A stretch of 64,000 bases of DNA. Source: Ideonella_A intermedia_A (GTDB lineage Bacteria > Pseudomonadota > Gammaproteobacteria > Burkholderiales > Burkholderiaceae_C). The notes below the pieces were generated by a model that saw nothing but the letters and a program-made list of their open reading frames with translations, was not told where the DNA came from and searched no databases. The DNA is taken from assembly GCA_943370175.1 (NCBI GenBank), contig CALRPU020000020.1:40591-104590 (forward strand), written 5' to 3'. The translations under genes and the position numbers were made by a program. Positions 63,910 through 64,000 of the stretch are shown piece by piece (position 1 is the first letter of the stretch; the number at the start of each line of letters is the position of its first letter).

Positions 63910-64000
63910 ATGTGTGACCCCCGTGACGGCGCGCTGGCGCGACGTCGTGCCTTGTTGGTGGCTGGCGGCGCCGCGCTGCTCGGCGTGGGCGGGCTGGCCC
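63910..64000 (+). CDS. start of an exported protein, truncated by window edge
   Basis: An open frame from the ATG at 63910 runs off the window after 30 codons. It begins MCDPRDGALARRRALLVAGG and continues as a hydrophobic Gly/Ala/Leu segment, the form of a signal peptide, possibly twin-arginine because of the RRR before the hydrophobic core. The preceding 190 bases contain TTGAC-N8-GTCAA (63869-63886), which includes a perfect TTGACA, but no convincing -10. The family cannot be judged from this fragment. Confidence 0.5.
   Translation, partial: MCDPRDGALARRRALLVAGGAALLGVGGLA

Noticed and set aside
1..64000. CRISPR arrays, tRNA or rRNA genes, transposases, phage genes, toxin-antitoxin pairs and defence genes.
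   Set aside because: Looked for on both strands by reading coding products and gaps; none found. All gaps are short and the products are housekeeping, envelope or metabolic proteins.

Overview
The window is a GC-rich (about 70% by eye) stretch of bacterial chromosome with densely packed, mostly housekeeping genes. Gene content and order point to a betaproteobacterium of the order Burkholderiales, probably near the Rubrivivax/Leptothrix/Ideonella group; that placement is an inference. Clues are tsaB-rimI-UDG, folM-like/folB/ttcA, yajC-secD-secF, def-fmt and pgk-pyk-fba-purC-purE-purK-sua5. No rRNA, tRNA, CRISPR array, insertion sequence, phage or replication origin was seen, and no gap between genes exceeds 300 bases.

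Layout. 1-9.3 kb: end of tlyA, metF, two separate 5-formyl-THF cyclo-ligase genes around a divergent DUF2917/LysR pair, a lytic transglycosylase, an NDUFA9-like protein, a glutathione transferase and cca. 9.4-13.6 kb: a low-GC methyltransferase, midA-like gene with a small membrane protein, then overlapping pteridine-reductase-like SDR, folB and ttcA. 13.7-19 kb: two lipoproteins, glmU, and tsaB-rimI-uracil-DNA glycosylase. 19-25 kb: DUF1800/DUF1501 secreted pair, dacB, and a GDSL-like lipoprotein. 25-36.5 kb: sua5, purK, purE, cnoX, a TPR-like gene, purC, fba, threonine ammonia-lyase, pyk, pgk. 36.5-43.7 kb: azlCD, lipoprotein, htpX, fmt, def, LysM protein, dprA, smg. 43.7-51.5 kb: DUF1631 protein, secF, secD, yajC, formate-THF ligase. 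51.6-61.6 kb: a catabolic island with amidase, acyl-CoA ligase, complete branched-chain-type ABC transporter, FCD-type GntR regulator and crotonase. 61.8-64 kb: DUF2145 gene with an exported partner, a SUI1 protein, and the start of an exported protein.

Themes. One-carbon and folate metabolism recurs (metF, two cyclo-ligases, folM-like SDR, folB, fmt, fhs, purine genes). Translation quality and tRNA modification is a second theme (ttcA, cca, tsaB, sua5, rimI, def, fmt). Many neighbours overlap by four bases (ATGA), implying coupled translation. Several genes have a promoter-like -10 hexamer only 6-7 bases before the start codon and no Shine-Dalgarno sequence, which suggests leaderless mRNAs.

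I found no clearly new defence or mobile system. The best leads are a repeated LysR-type operator 252 bp apart (one copy inside the DUF2917 gene), a 13-bp perfect palindrome before the GntR gene of the uptake/catabolic island, an 8-residue repeat array in the DUF1631 protein, and a GDSL-like lipoprotein whose nucleophile serine is replaced.
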